Shown here: positions 53,045 to 61,900 of the stretch, one piece after another | Layout: every line of letters begins with the position of its first letter | Numbering within the stretch: position 1 is the first letter of the stretch | NCBI RefSeq assembly: GCF_900156725.1 | Contig: NZ_FTOI01000004.1 | Coordinates: 1 to 64,000 of the forward strand | Origin: Kaistella chaponensis | GTDB taxonomy: Bacteria; Bacteroidota; Bacteroidia; Flavobacteriales; Weeksellaceae | Length of the DNA stretch: 64,000 nucleotides | Reading direction: 5' to 3' | Position numbers and translations under genes: made by a program | The notes under the pieces: model-generated | What the model was told of the DNA's origin: nothing | Database searches by the model: none | What the model saw: the letters and a program-made list of their open reading frames with translations, nothing else

Positions 53045-54319
53045 TTATTCTTCTAAATTATATTGTTTTATTTTTCTGTAGAGCGTTCTTTGAGATATTC
53101 CCAGTTCATCGGCGGCTTTGTTTCTTCTGCCTTTGTGTTTTTCTAAGGCTTTTACAATCAATTCTCTTTCGTTATTTTGAAGGGAAAGAGAGTCGGGTTT
53201 TGTCTCTTCAATTTCAATATCTTCTACTTCGTCGTAATTATCACTGGTTTCTGTAATAATTGTGGGGTTTTGATATTGGTTTTGGTTTTCAAAATAGAGC
53301 ATCGAACCAGGATTCGGCGCTTGATTTTCTGGGGTGAATACGCGGTTAATGAGATTTTTTTCCTGATGGCTAAAATCACTGTTTTCCCGATTTTTTATCA
53401 ATTCCGAAGTTAAGGATTTTAAATCATTAAGGTCATTTCTCATGTCGAAAAGAATCTTGTACATGATTTCTCTTTCAGAATTAAAGTCAGACGAAGACAT
53501 TCCGCCTCCTTTCTGAATCACTGCAGGGAGTTGAGTCTGCATCGGAATGTATTCCCCTAATTTCACAGAGTTTACGGTTCTATCTTGTTCCACAACGGTC
53601 ATTTGTTCTACCAAATTTCGAAGCTGGCGCACATTTCCCGGGAAAGGGTAATTTTCTAAATAATTAATGGCATCATTGGTCAAAACCATTTCTGGCATTC
53701 TGTATTTTTCGGCAAAATCGATCGCAAATTTTCTAAAAAGCAAGTGAATATCGCCTTTTCTTTCGCGCAAAGCGGGCATGTCGATTTGTACCGTATTTAG
53801 TCTGTAATATAAATCTTCGCGAAATCTTCCGTCATTGATTGCATTCAACATATTTACGTTGGTTGCTGCTACAATTCTCACATTTGTTTTTTGAATTTGC
53901 GAGGAGCCGACTTTCATAAACTCGCCGCTTTCTAAAACTCGTAGTAAACGAACCTGAGTTTGCAAAGGCAATTCGCCCACTTCATCAAGAAAAATGGTAC
54001 CACCATCGGCCACTTCAAAATATCCTTTTCTCGTGGAGGTTGCGCCGGTAAAAGCGCCTTTTTCGTGGCCGAAAAGTTCTGAATCAATGGTTCCTTCCGG
54101 TATTGCGCCACAGTTCACTACAATATACGGTTGATGTTTTCTGCGGGATTCACCGTGGATTATTTTAGGAATAAATTCTTTTCCCACACCACTTTCGCCC
54201 ATTACCAAAACCGAAATATCGGTTGGCGCGACCTGAATTGCTTTTTGCAATGCACGATTGAGCACCGGATAATTTCCGATAATTCCGAAGCGTGTTTTTA
54301 TGGATTGTAAGTCTGTCAT
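53045..54319 (-). CDS. Sigma-54-dependent transcriptional activator (no receiver domain)
   Basis: The 424-residue protein starts almost directly in the AAA+ domain. Walker A is [17 protein letters not shown], the sigma-54 contact loop is [19 protein letters not shown], and Walker B is [13 protein letters not shown]. The arginine region [16 protein letters not shown] is also present. A linker of about 100 residues follows, then the Fis-type [28 protein letters not shown]. Lacking a receiver, it is probably controlled by level or partner. It heads the lptE and TPR genes. Its targets cannot be read here. Confidence 0.93.
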   Translation of the reverse strand: MTDLQSIKTRFGIIGNYPVLNRALQKAIQVAPTDISVLVMGESGVGKEFIPKIIHGESRRKHQPYIVVNCGAIPEGTIDSELFGHEKGAFTGATSTRKGYFEVADGGTIFLDEVGELPLQTQVRLLRVLESGEFMKVGSSQIQKTNVRIVAATNVNMLNAINDGRFREDLYYRLNTVQIDMPALRERKGDIHLLFRKFAIDFAEKYRMPEMVLTNDAINYLENYPFPGNVRQLRNLVEQMTVVEQDRTVNSVKLGEYIPMQTQLPAVIQKGGGMSSSDFNSEREIMYKILFDMRNDLNDLKSLTSELIKNRENSDFSHQEKNLINRVFTPENQAPNPGSMLYFENQNQYQNPTIITETSDNYDEVEDIEIEETKPDSLSLQNNERELIVKALEKHKGRRNKAADELGISQRTLYRKIKQYNLEE

Positions 54320-54403
54320 AATTTGGTTTAAAGTTTCAGGTTTAAAAGTTATTAATTCTGAAAAATTGTGTTATTAAAATTGAAAAAGTTTTAGTTCAAA
54401 ATC

Positions 54404-54542
54404 TTTTTTAACCGCAAAGGAATCAAAAGTTTTAATTGCATCATAAGTTAAATCAAAAGAATGCAAAATAAATTGTTTACGTTTTGCAACTTTTTGATAT
54501 TCTTTTTCAAATCATTTCTTTTGTCGCTTTTGAGGTAAAAAA
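54404..54542. repeat. Family B inverted-repeat element, copy 2
   Basis: The left arm (54404-54429, TTTTTTAACCGCAAAGG then AATCAAAAG) faces the right arm (54518-54542), whose reverse complement reads TTTTTTACCTCAAAAG then CGACAAAAG. An internal stem, GCAAAA with TTTTGC, lies between. It is more degenerate than copy 1. It fills the 246-bp gap between the sigma-54 gene and the TPR gene upstream of it; nothing else is seen there. Confidence 0.6.
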
Positions 54543-54565
54543 TATTTTTTTGATGCACTAAAAGT

Positions 54566-55363
54566 TTACAGTTCTGCGATTTGTGTTCTGTACACTTTGT
54601 TAAAATGATGCGTGTAAGCATCTTTCATATACTTTCCTTCATCATAAGTATTTAAAGCCAAATTCTTTAAATCCAAATAATCCTTATTTCTAATTTTTGC
54701 AACTTTACTTTTAAAATAAATATTTTCTGCAAAGTCATAAATTTTGCTTTGTTTCTCGAAGTTTTCTAAGGCTTTGTCGTATTGAGTTAATTCAAAATAA
54801 GTAACTCCAAGTTGGTAATAATCGTAAAGTCCAAAATTGTAATTTTTAGTCTTAAAAAGATTTTCCAAAATCTTAATGGCTTTTTCTTTTTGGTTCAAAG
54901 CACTATAACAAATCGCTTTTGCGACATATAAATTATAGTTTCCGTTTTTAGAATAGCCCAAATTTTCAGGTCTGTATTTTTCTAATTGATCAAAATCTTC
55001 AATTGCACCTTCATAATCTCTCAGAAACTGAAGTTTGCACCAACCTCTATATCCGAGCTGATTTGCGGGATCTAGTTCTACTGCTTTGTCGATGAGCTTT
55101 TTCCAAGTTACAAAGTCGCCTCTTTTTAAATAAGGAACAGATTTTTCCATGTAGGCATCAGAAAAACTAGGACATAAGACGATCGCTTTGTCAAGATTTT
55201 CTTGAGATTGTTGCGATCCTTGAGAACCAGAATCGTGATTAAAAATTTCACATGCTTTTTTGCAGTTTTCGCCTTCAATTGAATTACAATTTACTTGTGC
55301 CTGCAAATTGGTATAAATAACCAGAATAAAGATGCTAAGGAAGTATTTCGGAAATTTTTCCAT
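54566..55363 (-). CDS. Secreted TPR protein
   Basis: The 265-residue protein has a signal peptide (YFLSIFILVIYTNLQAQ), a Cys-containing N-terminal stretch (CNSIEGENCKKACEIF), then TPR units. These include WKKLIDKAVELDPANQLGYRGWCKLQFLRDYEGAIEDFDQLEK, AKAICYSALNQKEKAIKILENL and LGVTYFELTQYDKALENFEKQ. It should mediate protein contacts in the periplasm. It overlaps the preceding lipoprotein gene by 29 bp and is the last of four genes between miaB and the sigma-54 gene. Confidence 0.82.
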   Translation of the reverse strand: MEKFPKYFLSIFILVIYTNLQAQVNCNSIEGENCKKACEIFNHDSGSQGSQQSQENLDKAIVLCPSFSDAYMEKSVPYLKRGDFVTWKKLIDKAVELDPANQLGYRGWCKLQFLRDYEGAIEDFDQLEKYRPENLGYSKNGNYNLYVAKAICYSALNQKEKAIKILENLFKTKNYNFGLYDYYQLGVTYFELTQYDKALENFEKQSKIYDFAENIYFKSKVAKIRNKDYLDLKNLALNTYDEGKYMKDAYTHHFNKVYRTQIAEL

Positions 55364-55838
55364 CTTTTATTTTAAAGGTTAAATATTGATAATAATTTAT
55401 TTTTATTCCTAAATATTCTTTCGGAATCCATTCATTTAAACTTTTGGTGAATTCTAGAAGCTGATTAGTAAATGTTTTGTCAAACACTGTTGCTTTATAA
55501 TTTTCATTCATTTGCTGAATTCTGTACATTCCTGGTTTTCCTTCGCAATTCACTATAAAACGAATGGTAATGTATCCATTTGGATTTTTGTCACTTTTTA
55601 AATTTAGTCTTTCTAATTTTTTTTCTATTTCTAATTTTTCTCCTTTATACTGAAATCCATCGAAATTATAATATTGAAATGAAAAAGGATTTACAAAACA
55701 TTTTTTAAAATTAGCATCATCTACTTTTTCATCAAACTGAATGTCTCCAACATGAGCAGGATATTTACTGATGGTTTTTTCGCTTTGGCAAGAGAAAAAT
55801 AGAGGTAAAATAAATAATAAATATAAAAATTTTGTCAT
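55335..55838 (-). CDS. Hypothetical lipoprotein, TonB-C-like end
   Basis: The 167-residue protein has a lipoprotein signal (YLLFILPLFFSCQSEKTIS, Cys near 17). The segment NPNGYITIRFIVNCEGKPGMYRIQQMNENY resembles the beta strands of TonB C-terminal-like domains, and a helix with WIPKEYLG follows. Function unknown. It begins 9 bp after the DUF1016 gene and overlaps the TPR gene by 29 bp, so both are translated together. Confidence 0.75.
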   Translation of the reverse strand: MTKFLYLLFILPLFFSCQSEKTISKYPAHVGDIQFDEKVDDANFKKCFVNPFSFQYYNFDGFQYKGEKLEIEKKLERLNLKSDKNPNGYITIRFIVNCEGKPGMYRIQQMNENYKATVFDKTFTNQLLEFTKSLNEWIPKEYLGIKINYYQYLTFKIKDGKISEILP

Positions 55839-55847
55839 CCTGTTTTT

Positions 55848-56966
55848 TTAATGCTCTTCTAAAATTTTAATAAAATCTTCTTTGCTTGGCAAAATCGTTA
55901 AATATTTGCTTGCAAAAATCTGTTCGTTATCTTCTGGTAACGTGTATTTTACCAAAGATTCGCTTTCGTCTTGGGAAAGAATGATTCCGATGGTTTTATT
56001 TTCGTCTTCCAAACGAACTTCTCGGTCATAATAATTCACATACATTTGCATTTGTCCAATATCTTGATGTTTTAATTCTCCGATTTTCAGATCAATTAAA
56101 ACAAAACATTTCAGAATTCTGTTGTAAAAAACCAAATCTATTTTGAAGTGTTTTTCATCAAACGTAATTCGGTTTTGTCTTGCTACAAAGGTAAAACCCG
56201 TTCCTAATTCCAAAAGAAAATGCTCTAATTTATCAATTAAACCGCTTTCTAAATCGTTTTCAGAATAGTTTGATTTTTCGGGCAAACCGAGAAATTCTAA
56301 AATATAAGGATCTTTGATTAAATCTTTTGGTTTCTCCAAAATTTGTCCCTTTTCGGAAAGTTGAAGAATTTCTTCTTTATTTTTACTTAAAGACAGTCTT
56401 GAGTACAATGCAGAATCGTATTGGCGTTGTAATTCTCGTAAACTCCAATTGTTTTTGAAACTTTCAATTTCGTAGAACTTTCTTTCGTTTTGGTCTTTTA
56501 TTCTCATTAATTTAAGATAATGCGACCAAGAGAGATTGAAATTAACAGGCGGTGTTTGTGAAATTTTAAAAAGATCAGATAGCGTCTGTTTTTTTTCAAC
56601 GATTTGTTTTTCTGTATTTTGTAATTCCGTAGACACTGTTGACGAAATTTGGTTTTTAGAATTCGTCAACACTGTTGACGAATTCTGTTCAGAATAAGTT
56701 TTATAAAAAAACCTCATTCTATCTAAATTTTCAACAGAGAAGCCTCTTCCGAATCTTTCTGTTAGATGCAAAGACAAATCTTTTAATAGCTCTTTTCCGT
56801 ATTCTGCTCTGTTTTCGCCATTTTGTTCGTCTTCTACAATCATTCTCCCGATTTCAAAATACGTAAGAACCATCGCTTGGTTTACAGCAACTGCAACTCT
56901 TTTTCTGGCATTTTCTAATAATGCAGAAATATTTTGAAATAATTCTAAAGATTGTAGATTATTCAT
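55848..56966 (-). CDS. DUF1016 (YhcG-like) PDDEXK nuclease-domain protein
   Basis: The 372-residue protein has the N-terminal helical DUF1016 domain (ENARKRVAVAVNQAMVLTYFEIGRMIVEDEQNG, then RGFSVENLDRMRFFYKTY). The C-terminal PDDEXK domain contains LDKLEHFLLELGTGFTFVARQNRITFDEKHFKIDLVFYNRILKCFVLIDLKIGELKHQDIGQMQMYVNYYDR; acidic residues of the D-ExK site are visible. Between the domains lies a Ser/Thr-rich linker with two SSTV units, encoded by a 27-bp palindrome and a partial copy. These proteins accompany mobile or defence loci in many bacteria; the precise role is unknown. Confidence 0.9.
   Translation of the reverse strand: MNNLQSLELFQNISALLENARKRVAVAVNQAMVLTYFEIGRMIVEDEQNGENRAEYGKELLKDLSLHLTERFGRGFSVENLDRMRFFYKTYSEQNSSTVLTNSKNQISSTVSTELQNTEKQIVEKKQTLSDLFKISQTPPVNFNLSWSHYLKLMRIKDQNERKFYEIESFKNNWSLRELQRQYDSALYSRLSLSKNKEEILQLSEKGQILEKPKDLIKDPYILEFLGLPEKSNYSENDLESGLIDKLEHFLLELGTGFTFVARQNRITFDEKHFKIDLVFYNRILKCFVLIDLKIGELKHQDIGQMQMYVNYYDREVRLEDENKTIGIILSQDESESLVKYTLPEDNEQIFASKYLTILPSKEDFIKILEEH
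56659..56685. repeat. Perfect 27-bp palindrome inside the DUF1016 gene
   Basis: GAATTCGTCAACA, a central C, then TGTTGACGAATTC: two 13-bp arms, exactly complementary, inside the interdomain linker of the DUF1016 coding region. A partial copy (ACACTGTTGACGAA, 56633-56646) lies nearby, so the linker carries a direct repeat of SSTV-encoding units. It is in frame and does not disrupt the gene. Confidence 0.8.
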
Positions 56967-56967
56967 T

Positions 56968-58224
56968 TTATGTTTTTTTGTAATTTTTCACAAATTCAAA
57001 AACGGGGTCAATGCCATTCATAAAATTTTCAAAAGATTCTTCTATCATAAAATCTGGTTTTATCGTAGAATCATCATTTTTATATTGATTAAAATATTTG
57101 GTTGAATATGAAATTTCTATTCCAGAATTTGGAAGCGTAAAACCTCTAACTTCTCCAAAATGATTGGGTTTTCCAGCAGTTTCTTCTCCCACAAAAATCG
57201 CATTAGAATTTTTAAAATCCATAGTATTAATAATTGCCGAAGAAAAAGTATTTCTACCAGTAATTACAAATAGTTTCCCCTTTTTATTAATTTCGGGAAG
57301 TTTTAAAATTTCATTAATAAGTTTTGTTCCTTGTGGTGAACTTCCTCCACCGTTTAATCTCATATCAAAAATAACTTTCTCGATTTTTAAATTTTTCAAA
57401 TCTTCTAAAATCTTATCTTGAAATTCTAAAAAGGAAGGTAGCTTTTCTGCTTCTGGTTTTCCTGTAAAAATGCTTGGAGACTCTTTACTTACACATTTAT
57501 TATAAAGTATGTAGTATGTTTTATCTTTTAAAAAATAATTTCCTGTGAAGTATTTATTTTCGTTTTTCCATAGAAATGAAATGTTTTTTGGTTTTACAGA
57601 AATTTGACTTGTTTTGAGAAAATTCTCAGGAATGAGTTCTTTTTCTTTAATGTTGTGATTGTCTGAACATTGAAGGGTATATTTTTGATTTTTTTCGAAT
57701 CCAAAAAACTTTAAAAGTTGAGTTTGAACAATAAGATTTGGAATTGTCTTTTTTACAATTGCTTGATTTTCTCGGACGAAAATTGTAGAAAGGCTATCAG
57801 AAAATTGTTTCAGAGAATAATTATTAATAGAAATAATTTTTTTACCTAATAAATCTTCATACTCTTTTGTGGTTTTAATGACATACAATCCATCAGCAAA
57901 CCAATAAGTTTTAATAGGAAGTTTTGTATTACTAATCATCAATTTTCCATAATCTGCATTAGTATGAGAATCTCCTTGTTTTGCAATAATTTGCTGTAAT
58001 TTTAATGCGATTTCTAGATCAGAAAATTTGCCCGATTGCGAAATAAGATTATCTAAATCTCTATCAAATAACACTTTATCTCTTTTAAAGAAAAGATTGT
58101 AATGTTTTTTTGATAAATTTTCTCTCAAAAAATTAATGTCTTCTTTCCATTTTTCAGGATTCATTTGCCCGAAAAAAAATGAAATTGAAAAGAATAAAAA
58201 TATGAAAAGGATTATTCGTTTCAT
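56968..58224 (-). CDS. S41 family peptidase
   Basis: The 418-residue protein has a signal peptide (IILFIFLFFSISFFFGQ). The C-terminal S41 core shows FDMRLNGGGSSPQGTKLINEIL, the nucleophile region VITGRNTFSSAIINTMDFKN and the Lys in VGEETAGKPNHFGEVRGF. The PDZ-like middle is weak. It probably processes or degrades envelope peptides. It ends 1 bp before the DUF1016 start. A -7-like box TATCTTTG lies at 58256-58263, so the four-gene group may have its own promoter inside the miaB-to-sigma-54 interval. Confidence 0.88.
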   Translation of the reverse strand: MKRIILFIFLFFSISFFFGQMNPEKWKEDINFLRENLSKKHYNLFFKRDKVLFDRDLDNLISQSGKFSDLEIALKLQQIIAKQGDSHTNADYGKLMISNTKLPIKTYWFADGLYVIKTTKEYEDLLGKKIISINNYSLKQFSDSLSTIFVRENQAIVKKTIPNLIVQTQLLKFFGFEKNQKYTLQCSDNHNIKEKELIPENFLKTSQISVKPKNISFLWKNENKYFTGNYFLKDKTYYILYNKCVSKESPSIFTGKPEAEKLPSFLEFQDKILEDLKNLKIEKVIFDMRLNGGGSSPQGTKLINEILKLPEINKKGKLFVITGRNTFSSAIINTMDFKNSNAIFVGEETAGKPNHFGEVRGFTLPNSGIEISYSTKYFNQYKNDDSTIKPDFMIEESFENFMNGIDPVFEFVKNYKKT

Positions 58225-58255
58225 AAAAATTATATTAAAATTTTTTAAACTTTGA

Positions 58256-58263
58256 CAAAGATA
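58256..58263 (-). promoter_or_regulatory. Putative -7 box of the S41-DUF1016 gene group
   Basis: TATCTTTG on the minus strand matches TAnnTTTG, 32 bases before the S41 start codon, in the 69-bp gap after miaB. No TTG at the standard distance. Confidence 0.45.
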
Positions 58264-58293
58264 TTTTTCCTTCGTAAAAACTTTGTTAAAGTA

Positions 58294-59727
58294 CTAAACC
58301 GTTTCCCCCAAAAGCGTTCCCTGCGTATTTCCGTGAACAAAAACAGACACAATGTCGCCTAATTTCTGTCCTTCTAATTTATCGAAAACGCAAACTGCAT
58401 TTTGGGAATTTCTTCCTTTCCACTGGTTTTCGTTTTTGCGCGAGGTTCCTTCAATTAAAACTTCGTGGGTTCTTCCCACATAACCTTGCATTCTTTTTCG
58501 GGAAAGTTCGCCTTGTAATGCGATTACTTCCGCTAATCTTCTTTGTTTAACTTCGGCGGAAATATCATCTTCCATTTTTTTGTGAGCCGGCGTTCCTGGT
58601 CGCTCAGAATAAGAAAACATGTAGCCATAGTCGTATTCGACTTCCCGCATTAAACTCATCGTTTGCTGATGATCTTCTTCGGTTTCTGTGCAAAATCCGA
58701 TAATCATATCTTGTGAAAATGAGATTTCTGGAACGATTTCTTTTCCTTTTTTGATGAGGTCTAAATATTCCTGTCGGTTATGCTGTCGGTTCATTAACTG
58801 AAGAATCCGGTCGCTTCCACTTTGCACAGGAAGATGTACATATTTGCAAATATTATCGTGTTTTGCAATCATCCGGAAAACCTCTTCAGTCATTTCGTGC
58901 GGATTATTTGTAGAAAAACGAATGCGCATTTTTGGAATCGCAACTGCTACCATATCAAGTAATTGAGCAAAATTGACTGCGGTGAGTTTTTGCATTTCAG
59001 ATGCTTTTGCAAAATCTTTTTTCGGTCCACCTCCATACCAAAGGTAGGAATCTACGTTTTGTCCCAAAAGTGTAATTTCTTTGTAACCATTATTCCAAAG
59101 ATCTTTACATTCCTCGATGATTGAGTGTGGATCTCGACTTCTTTCACGACCTCTTGTAAACGGAACTACGCAAAAAGTACACATATTATCGCAACCACGA
59201 GTGATGGTAACGAAAGCTGTAACGCCGTTTCCGCCGAGACGAACCGGATTAATGTCTGCGTACGTTTCTTCTTTGGAAAGAATAACGTTGATCGCATCTC
59301 TACCGTCATCGGTTTCTTTTAATAGATTCGGTAAATCTCTGTAAGCATCGGGACCAACGACCAAATCTACGAGTTGTTCTTCCTCTAAAAATTTGGTTTT
59401 CAAACGTTCCGCCATACAACCTAAAACACCAACGGTTAAGTTGGGTTTGTCTTTCTTTAAATTTTTGAACTGAGAAAGACGCATTCTTACGGTTTGTTCT
59501 GCTTTTTCGCGGATCGAGCAGGTGTTGAGAAGAATCAAATCCGCTTCTTCTACAATTTGAGTCGTGTTATAGCCTTGCTCATTCAGAATGGAAGCCACGA
59601 TCTCAGAATCTGAAAAGTTCATTTGACAACCGTAGCTTTCTAAAAAGAGTTTTTTAGAATTAGTCGGTTTTTCTGCGATGGCGAAAGCTTCGCCTTGTTT
59701 CGTTTCGTCGATATATTTTTCTTGCAC
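58294..59727 (-). CDS. miaB: tRNA-2-methylthio-N6-isopentenyladenosine synthase
   Basis: The 477-residue radical-SAM methylthiotransferase modifies A37 of tRNA. The UPF0004 domain has FLESYGCQMNFSDSEIVASI, LILLNTCSIREKAEQTVR and VGVLGCMAERLK, with three cluster Cys. The radical-SAM motif is TRGCDNMCTFCVVPFTRGRERSR. A TRAM domain ends the protein. The start codon is GTG at 59727, since no ATG fits the conserved N terminus. A -7 box TATCTTTG is at 59793-59800. Downstream, four genes separate it from the sigma-54 gene. Confidence 0.95.
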   Translation of the reverse strand: MQEKYIDETKQGEAFAIAEKPTNSKKLFLESYGCQMNFSDSEIVASILNEQGYNTTQIVEEADLILLNTCSIREKAEQTVRMRLSQFKNLKKDKPNLTVGVLGCMAERLKTKFLEEEQLVDLVVGPDAYRDLPNLLKETDDGRDAINVILSKEETYADINPVRLGGNGVTAFVTITRGCDNMCTFCVVPFTRGRERSRDPHSIIEECKDLWNNGYKEITLLGQNVDSYLWYGGGPKKDFAKASEMQKLTAVNFAQLLDMVAVAIPKMRIRFSTNNPHEMTEEVFRMIAKHDNICKYVHLPVQSGSDRILQLMNRQHNRQEYLDLIKKGKEIVPEISFSQDMIIGFCTETEEDHQQTMSLMREVEYDYGYMFSYSERPGTPAHKKMEDDISAEVKQRRLAEVIALQGELSRKRMQGYVGRTHEVLIEGTSRKNENQWKGRNSQNAVCVFDKLEGQKLGDIVSVFVHGNTQGTLLGETV

Positions 59728-59792
59728 TGTTAGAAATTTTAAATTTTAGATTTTGAATTTTAAATATTTCAAATTCTAAAAAGTTTTGCATG

Positions 59793-59800
59793 CAAAGATA
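59793..59800 (-). promoter_or_regulatory. Putative -7 box of miaB
   Basis: TATCTTTG on the minus strand matches TAnnTTTG, 66 bases before the GTG start. The leader between them is AT-only repeats of the type TAAAATTTAAAATC. No TTG at the expected distance. Confidence 0.45.
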
Positions 59801-59850
59801 AGAATTTTTGTGACAGAATGGCAGGAAATTAAATTTAAGATGTCTGTAAA

Positions 59851-60561
59851 TTATATTTTTATAGAGAAAGGAAGAATAAAAGTTGATTTGATTGGGACAT
59901 CATGAATTTTTGCTGGCGTCCATTTACGGTTTTTTAAAGTTCGTTTTATAGCTCTCAAGATCATTTCATCAAATTCTTTTAAACCAGAACTTTCTATCAT
60001 TTCAAGTTCGTCTAGTTCTCCCTGTTCGTTAATAGCAAATTTTGTTTTAATTTTTAAATTTCCTTTTCCTTTAAAAGTAAAATCATCCATATCAACTTTT
60101 TTTACCACCTCACTACGAAATTCTTGAACATCAAAGTCCGATTTTGTCATTACATTATTAATAGTATATCCATTTTTATAATTTTCAAAAAGATCATCCA
60201 TATAAATTAAGATTCTTGCAATTGTAGCAGTTTCTTTTCCATCAATTTTTGCAGGAATCCATTTATCCATGTGTTTCATAACCTCTTTTGAAAGTTCAAA
60301 AGAACATTTGTTTTCTTGGGAAGTTTTGTTCTCCAAAATTTCAGCTGTATTATCTGTTTTTATTAAGACAGATGCAGTGAAAAATTCTTTTTTATTTTCG
60401 CAAGGCTTTAGCTTGTTTTCATTAAGAATTTGATGAAAATCTTTATAAAATTCTGGAAACGAACCAAGATAACAATGTTGGTCTTTCGGAAAAAAAGGAT
60501 ACTGATTTTGTGCATTGCAGAACGCCGAAATAAAACAAAAGAATAAAAAGTGGATTTTCAT
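59851..60561 (-). CDS. Secreted protein with TonB-C-like domain (paralogue 1)
   Basis: The 236-residue protein has a signal peptide (FLFFCFISAFCNAQ). It starts YPFFPKDQHCYLGSFPEFYKDFHQILNENKLKPCENKKEF, then ASVLIKTDNTAEILEN. The C-terminal domain LKIKTKFAINEQGELDELEMIESSGLKEFDEMILRAIKRTLKNRKWTPAKIHDVPIKSTFILPF matches the TonB C-terminal fold without the membrane anchor or linker. It closely resembles its upstream neighbour. I chose ATG 60561 over a TTG at 60597. Function unknown; perhaps envelope interaction rather than energy transfer. Confidence 0.82.
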   Translation of the reverse strand: MKIHFLFFCFISAFCNAQNQYPFFPKDQHCYLGSFPEFYKDFHQILNENKLKPCENKKEFFTASVLIKTDNTAEILENKTSQENKCSFELSKEVMKHMDKWIPAKIDGKETATIARILIYMDDLFENYKNGYTINNVMTKSDFDVQEFRSEVVKKVDMDDFTFKGKGNLKIKTKFAINEQGELDELEMIESSGLKEFDEMILRAIKRTLKNRKWTPAKIHDVPIKSTFILPFSIKI

Positions 60562-60608
60562 AAAAAGAGCGATTTTAAATCTCGATACTTGAGACAAAGA
60601 AATAATGA

Positions 60609-61337
60609 TTAATCAGCAGGATCGGTGATTGCCGTCAGTTGATATTTGAACCGAAAATCAATTGGTTGTCCGTTTACTGTTGCGGGTTTCCAAGTTTTTC
60701 TCATGTCTTTGAAGGCGTAAAATATCATTCTGTCAAATTCTTCCAAGCCAGTTTTCTTGGTGAGAATAATGTCTTTCATTTTGCCTTCTTTGGTGATGAT
60801 AAACTCAGCTTCCACGGTGAAAAGATCATTCCAGCCGAATCTTCTTACATCAACATTTACCAAGAGCTGTTTTCTAAAATAGTCCAGGTGATTTTTTTCG
60901 AAACCTCCGTACCTTGGATAGGTCATTGTAGGTGAATACGTAATTTTATCGTTCTGAAACAAATCATCGGGAAAAATCATAAAAGTGGCAACAGCGGGTT
61001 GTTTAATTCCGTCAACAGTTGCAGGGTTCCATTTTGATTGGTATTTTGCTGCGGTTCGCGCGAGTTCTGCAGCGCATTTGTTTTTGGAAAAATAATCCAG
61101 ATTGCTGTCTTTAATAAAACTTATCGTTGAGTCGGTTTTGACGAGAACAGAAAACTGATAAAATTCCGATTTATTGGTACAAGGCTTCAAATTTTCTTCC
61201 ACAATAATATCATGGAGGTCTTTATAATACGCTTCATAACCACCAATATAAGGCGATTGATTGTTAGGATACTGCGAAAGGATTTGTGCAGAAATCATTA
61301 ACGGAAAAAGAAAAAGCAAAAAATATATTTTTGTCAT
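60609..61337 (-). CDS. Secreted protein with TonB-C-like domain (paralogue 2)
   Basis: The 242-residue protein (signal FLLFLFPLMISAQ) shares the layout of the following gene. YIGGYEAYYKDLHDIIVEENLKPCTNKSEFYQFSVLVKTDSTISFIKD comes first, then a repeat-like ATVDGIKQPAVATFMIFPDDLFQND. The C-terminal VEAEFIITKEGKMKDIILTKKTGLEEFDRMIFYAFKDMRKTWKPATVNGQPIDFRFKYQ is TonB-C-like. The two are a tandem duplication, 47 bp apart. A terminator upstream separates it from paralogue 3. Confidence 0.82.
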   Translation of the reverse strand: MTKIYFLLFLFPLMISAQILSQYPNNQSPYIGGYEAYYKDLHDIIVEENLKPCTNKSEFYQFSVLVKTDSTISFIKDSNLDYFSKNKCAAELARTAAKYQSKWNPATVDGIKQPAVATFMIFPDDLFQNDKITYSPTMTYPRYGGFEKNHLDYFRKQLLVNVDVRRFGWNDLFTVEAEFIITKEGKMKDIILTKKTGLEEFDRMIFYAFKDMRKTWKPATVNGQPIDFRFKYQLTAITDPAD

Positions 61338-61374
61338 GATCGAGGTCTTGATATTTCTAATTTTTTTTAAATAT

Positions 61375-61406
61375 AAAAAAAACTTTGTAAATGCTACAAA
61401 GTTTTT
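61375..61406 (-). terminator. Terminator after TonB-C-like paralogue 3
   Basis: AAAAACTTTGTA pairs perfectly with TACAAAGTTTTT around AATGC; on the minus strand the stem runs into eight T. It lies 12 bases after the stop of the gene ending at 61418. Confidence 0.88.
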
Positions 61407-61417
61407 AGGTGATGATT

Positions 61418-61900
61418 TTAAATATCAAAATTATCCGTTCGGAAGTTTATTTTCTGTCGAATTTTTGACTCGATAGGCGTTCCGTTGCAGGTTGCAGGAG
61501 TGAATTTGAGGTTCATTTTTCGCAATGCCGTTTCTACATCGCGTTTCAATAAATAGCTGTTTTGTACTTCTGGGTTGAGCATAAAACTTTGCATATTCCC
61601 AGATTTATTAAGGAAAATGATGAGTTCGAAAGTACCGTTCACCGAATAGAAACTACTTTCAATATCGCTTTTCATGTAGAAGAAAAGCTTTTGCTTGAAA
61701 GCATTTTCGCCTCCCGGAAATTGTGCATACACTGCATTGTCACATTGTAAACGGTAGAATTCCATAGGATAGTTTAAATCATATGAAACCGATTGTTTTC
61801 CGAATTCCTTTACGTTTTCCGAAATGTCGTTATCTTCAATTACATATTGTGCGTTGCTAAAACTGAAAGCAAAAATTAAAAAGAAAACAATATTTTTCAT
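61418..61900 (-). CDS. Secreted protein with TonB-C-like domain (paralogue 3, short)
   Basis: The 160-residue protein (signal IVFFLIFAFSFSNAQ) has a region FPGGENAFKQKLFFYMKSDIESSFYSVNGTFELIIFLNKSGNMQSFMLNPEVQNSYLLKRDVETALRKMNLKFTPATCNGTPIESKIRQKINF. This is the same TonB-C-like plan as the next two genes but with a shorter N-terminal part. I chose ATG 61900 over a TTG at 61906. It has its own terminator, so it is a separate unit. The gap 61901-62047 to lysA holds no recognised feature. Confidence 0.8.
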   Translation of the reverse strand: MKNIVFFLIFAFSFSNAQYVIEDNDISENVKEFGKQSVSYDLNYPMEFYRLQCDNAVYAQFPGGENAFKQKLFFYMKSDIESSFYSVNGTFELIIFLNKSGNMQSFMLNPEVQNSYLLKRDVETALRKMNLKFTPATCNGTPIESKIRQKINFRTDNFDI

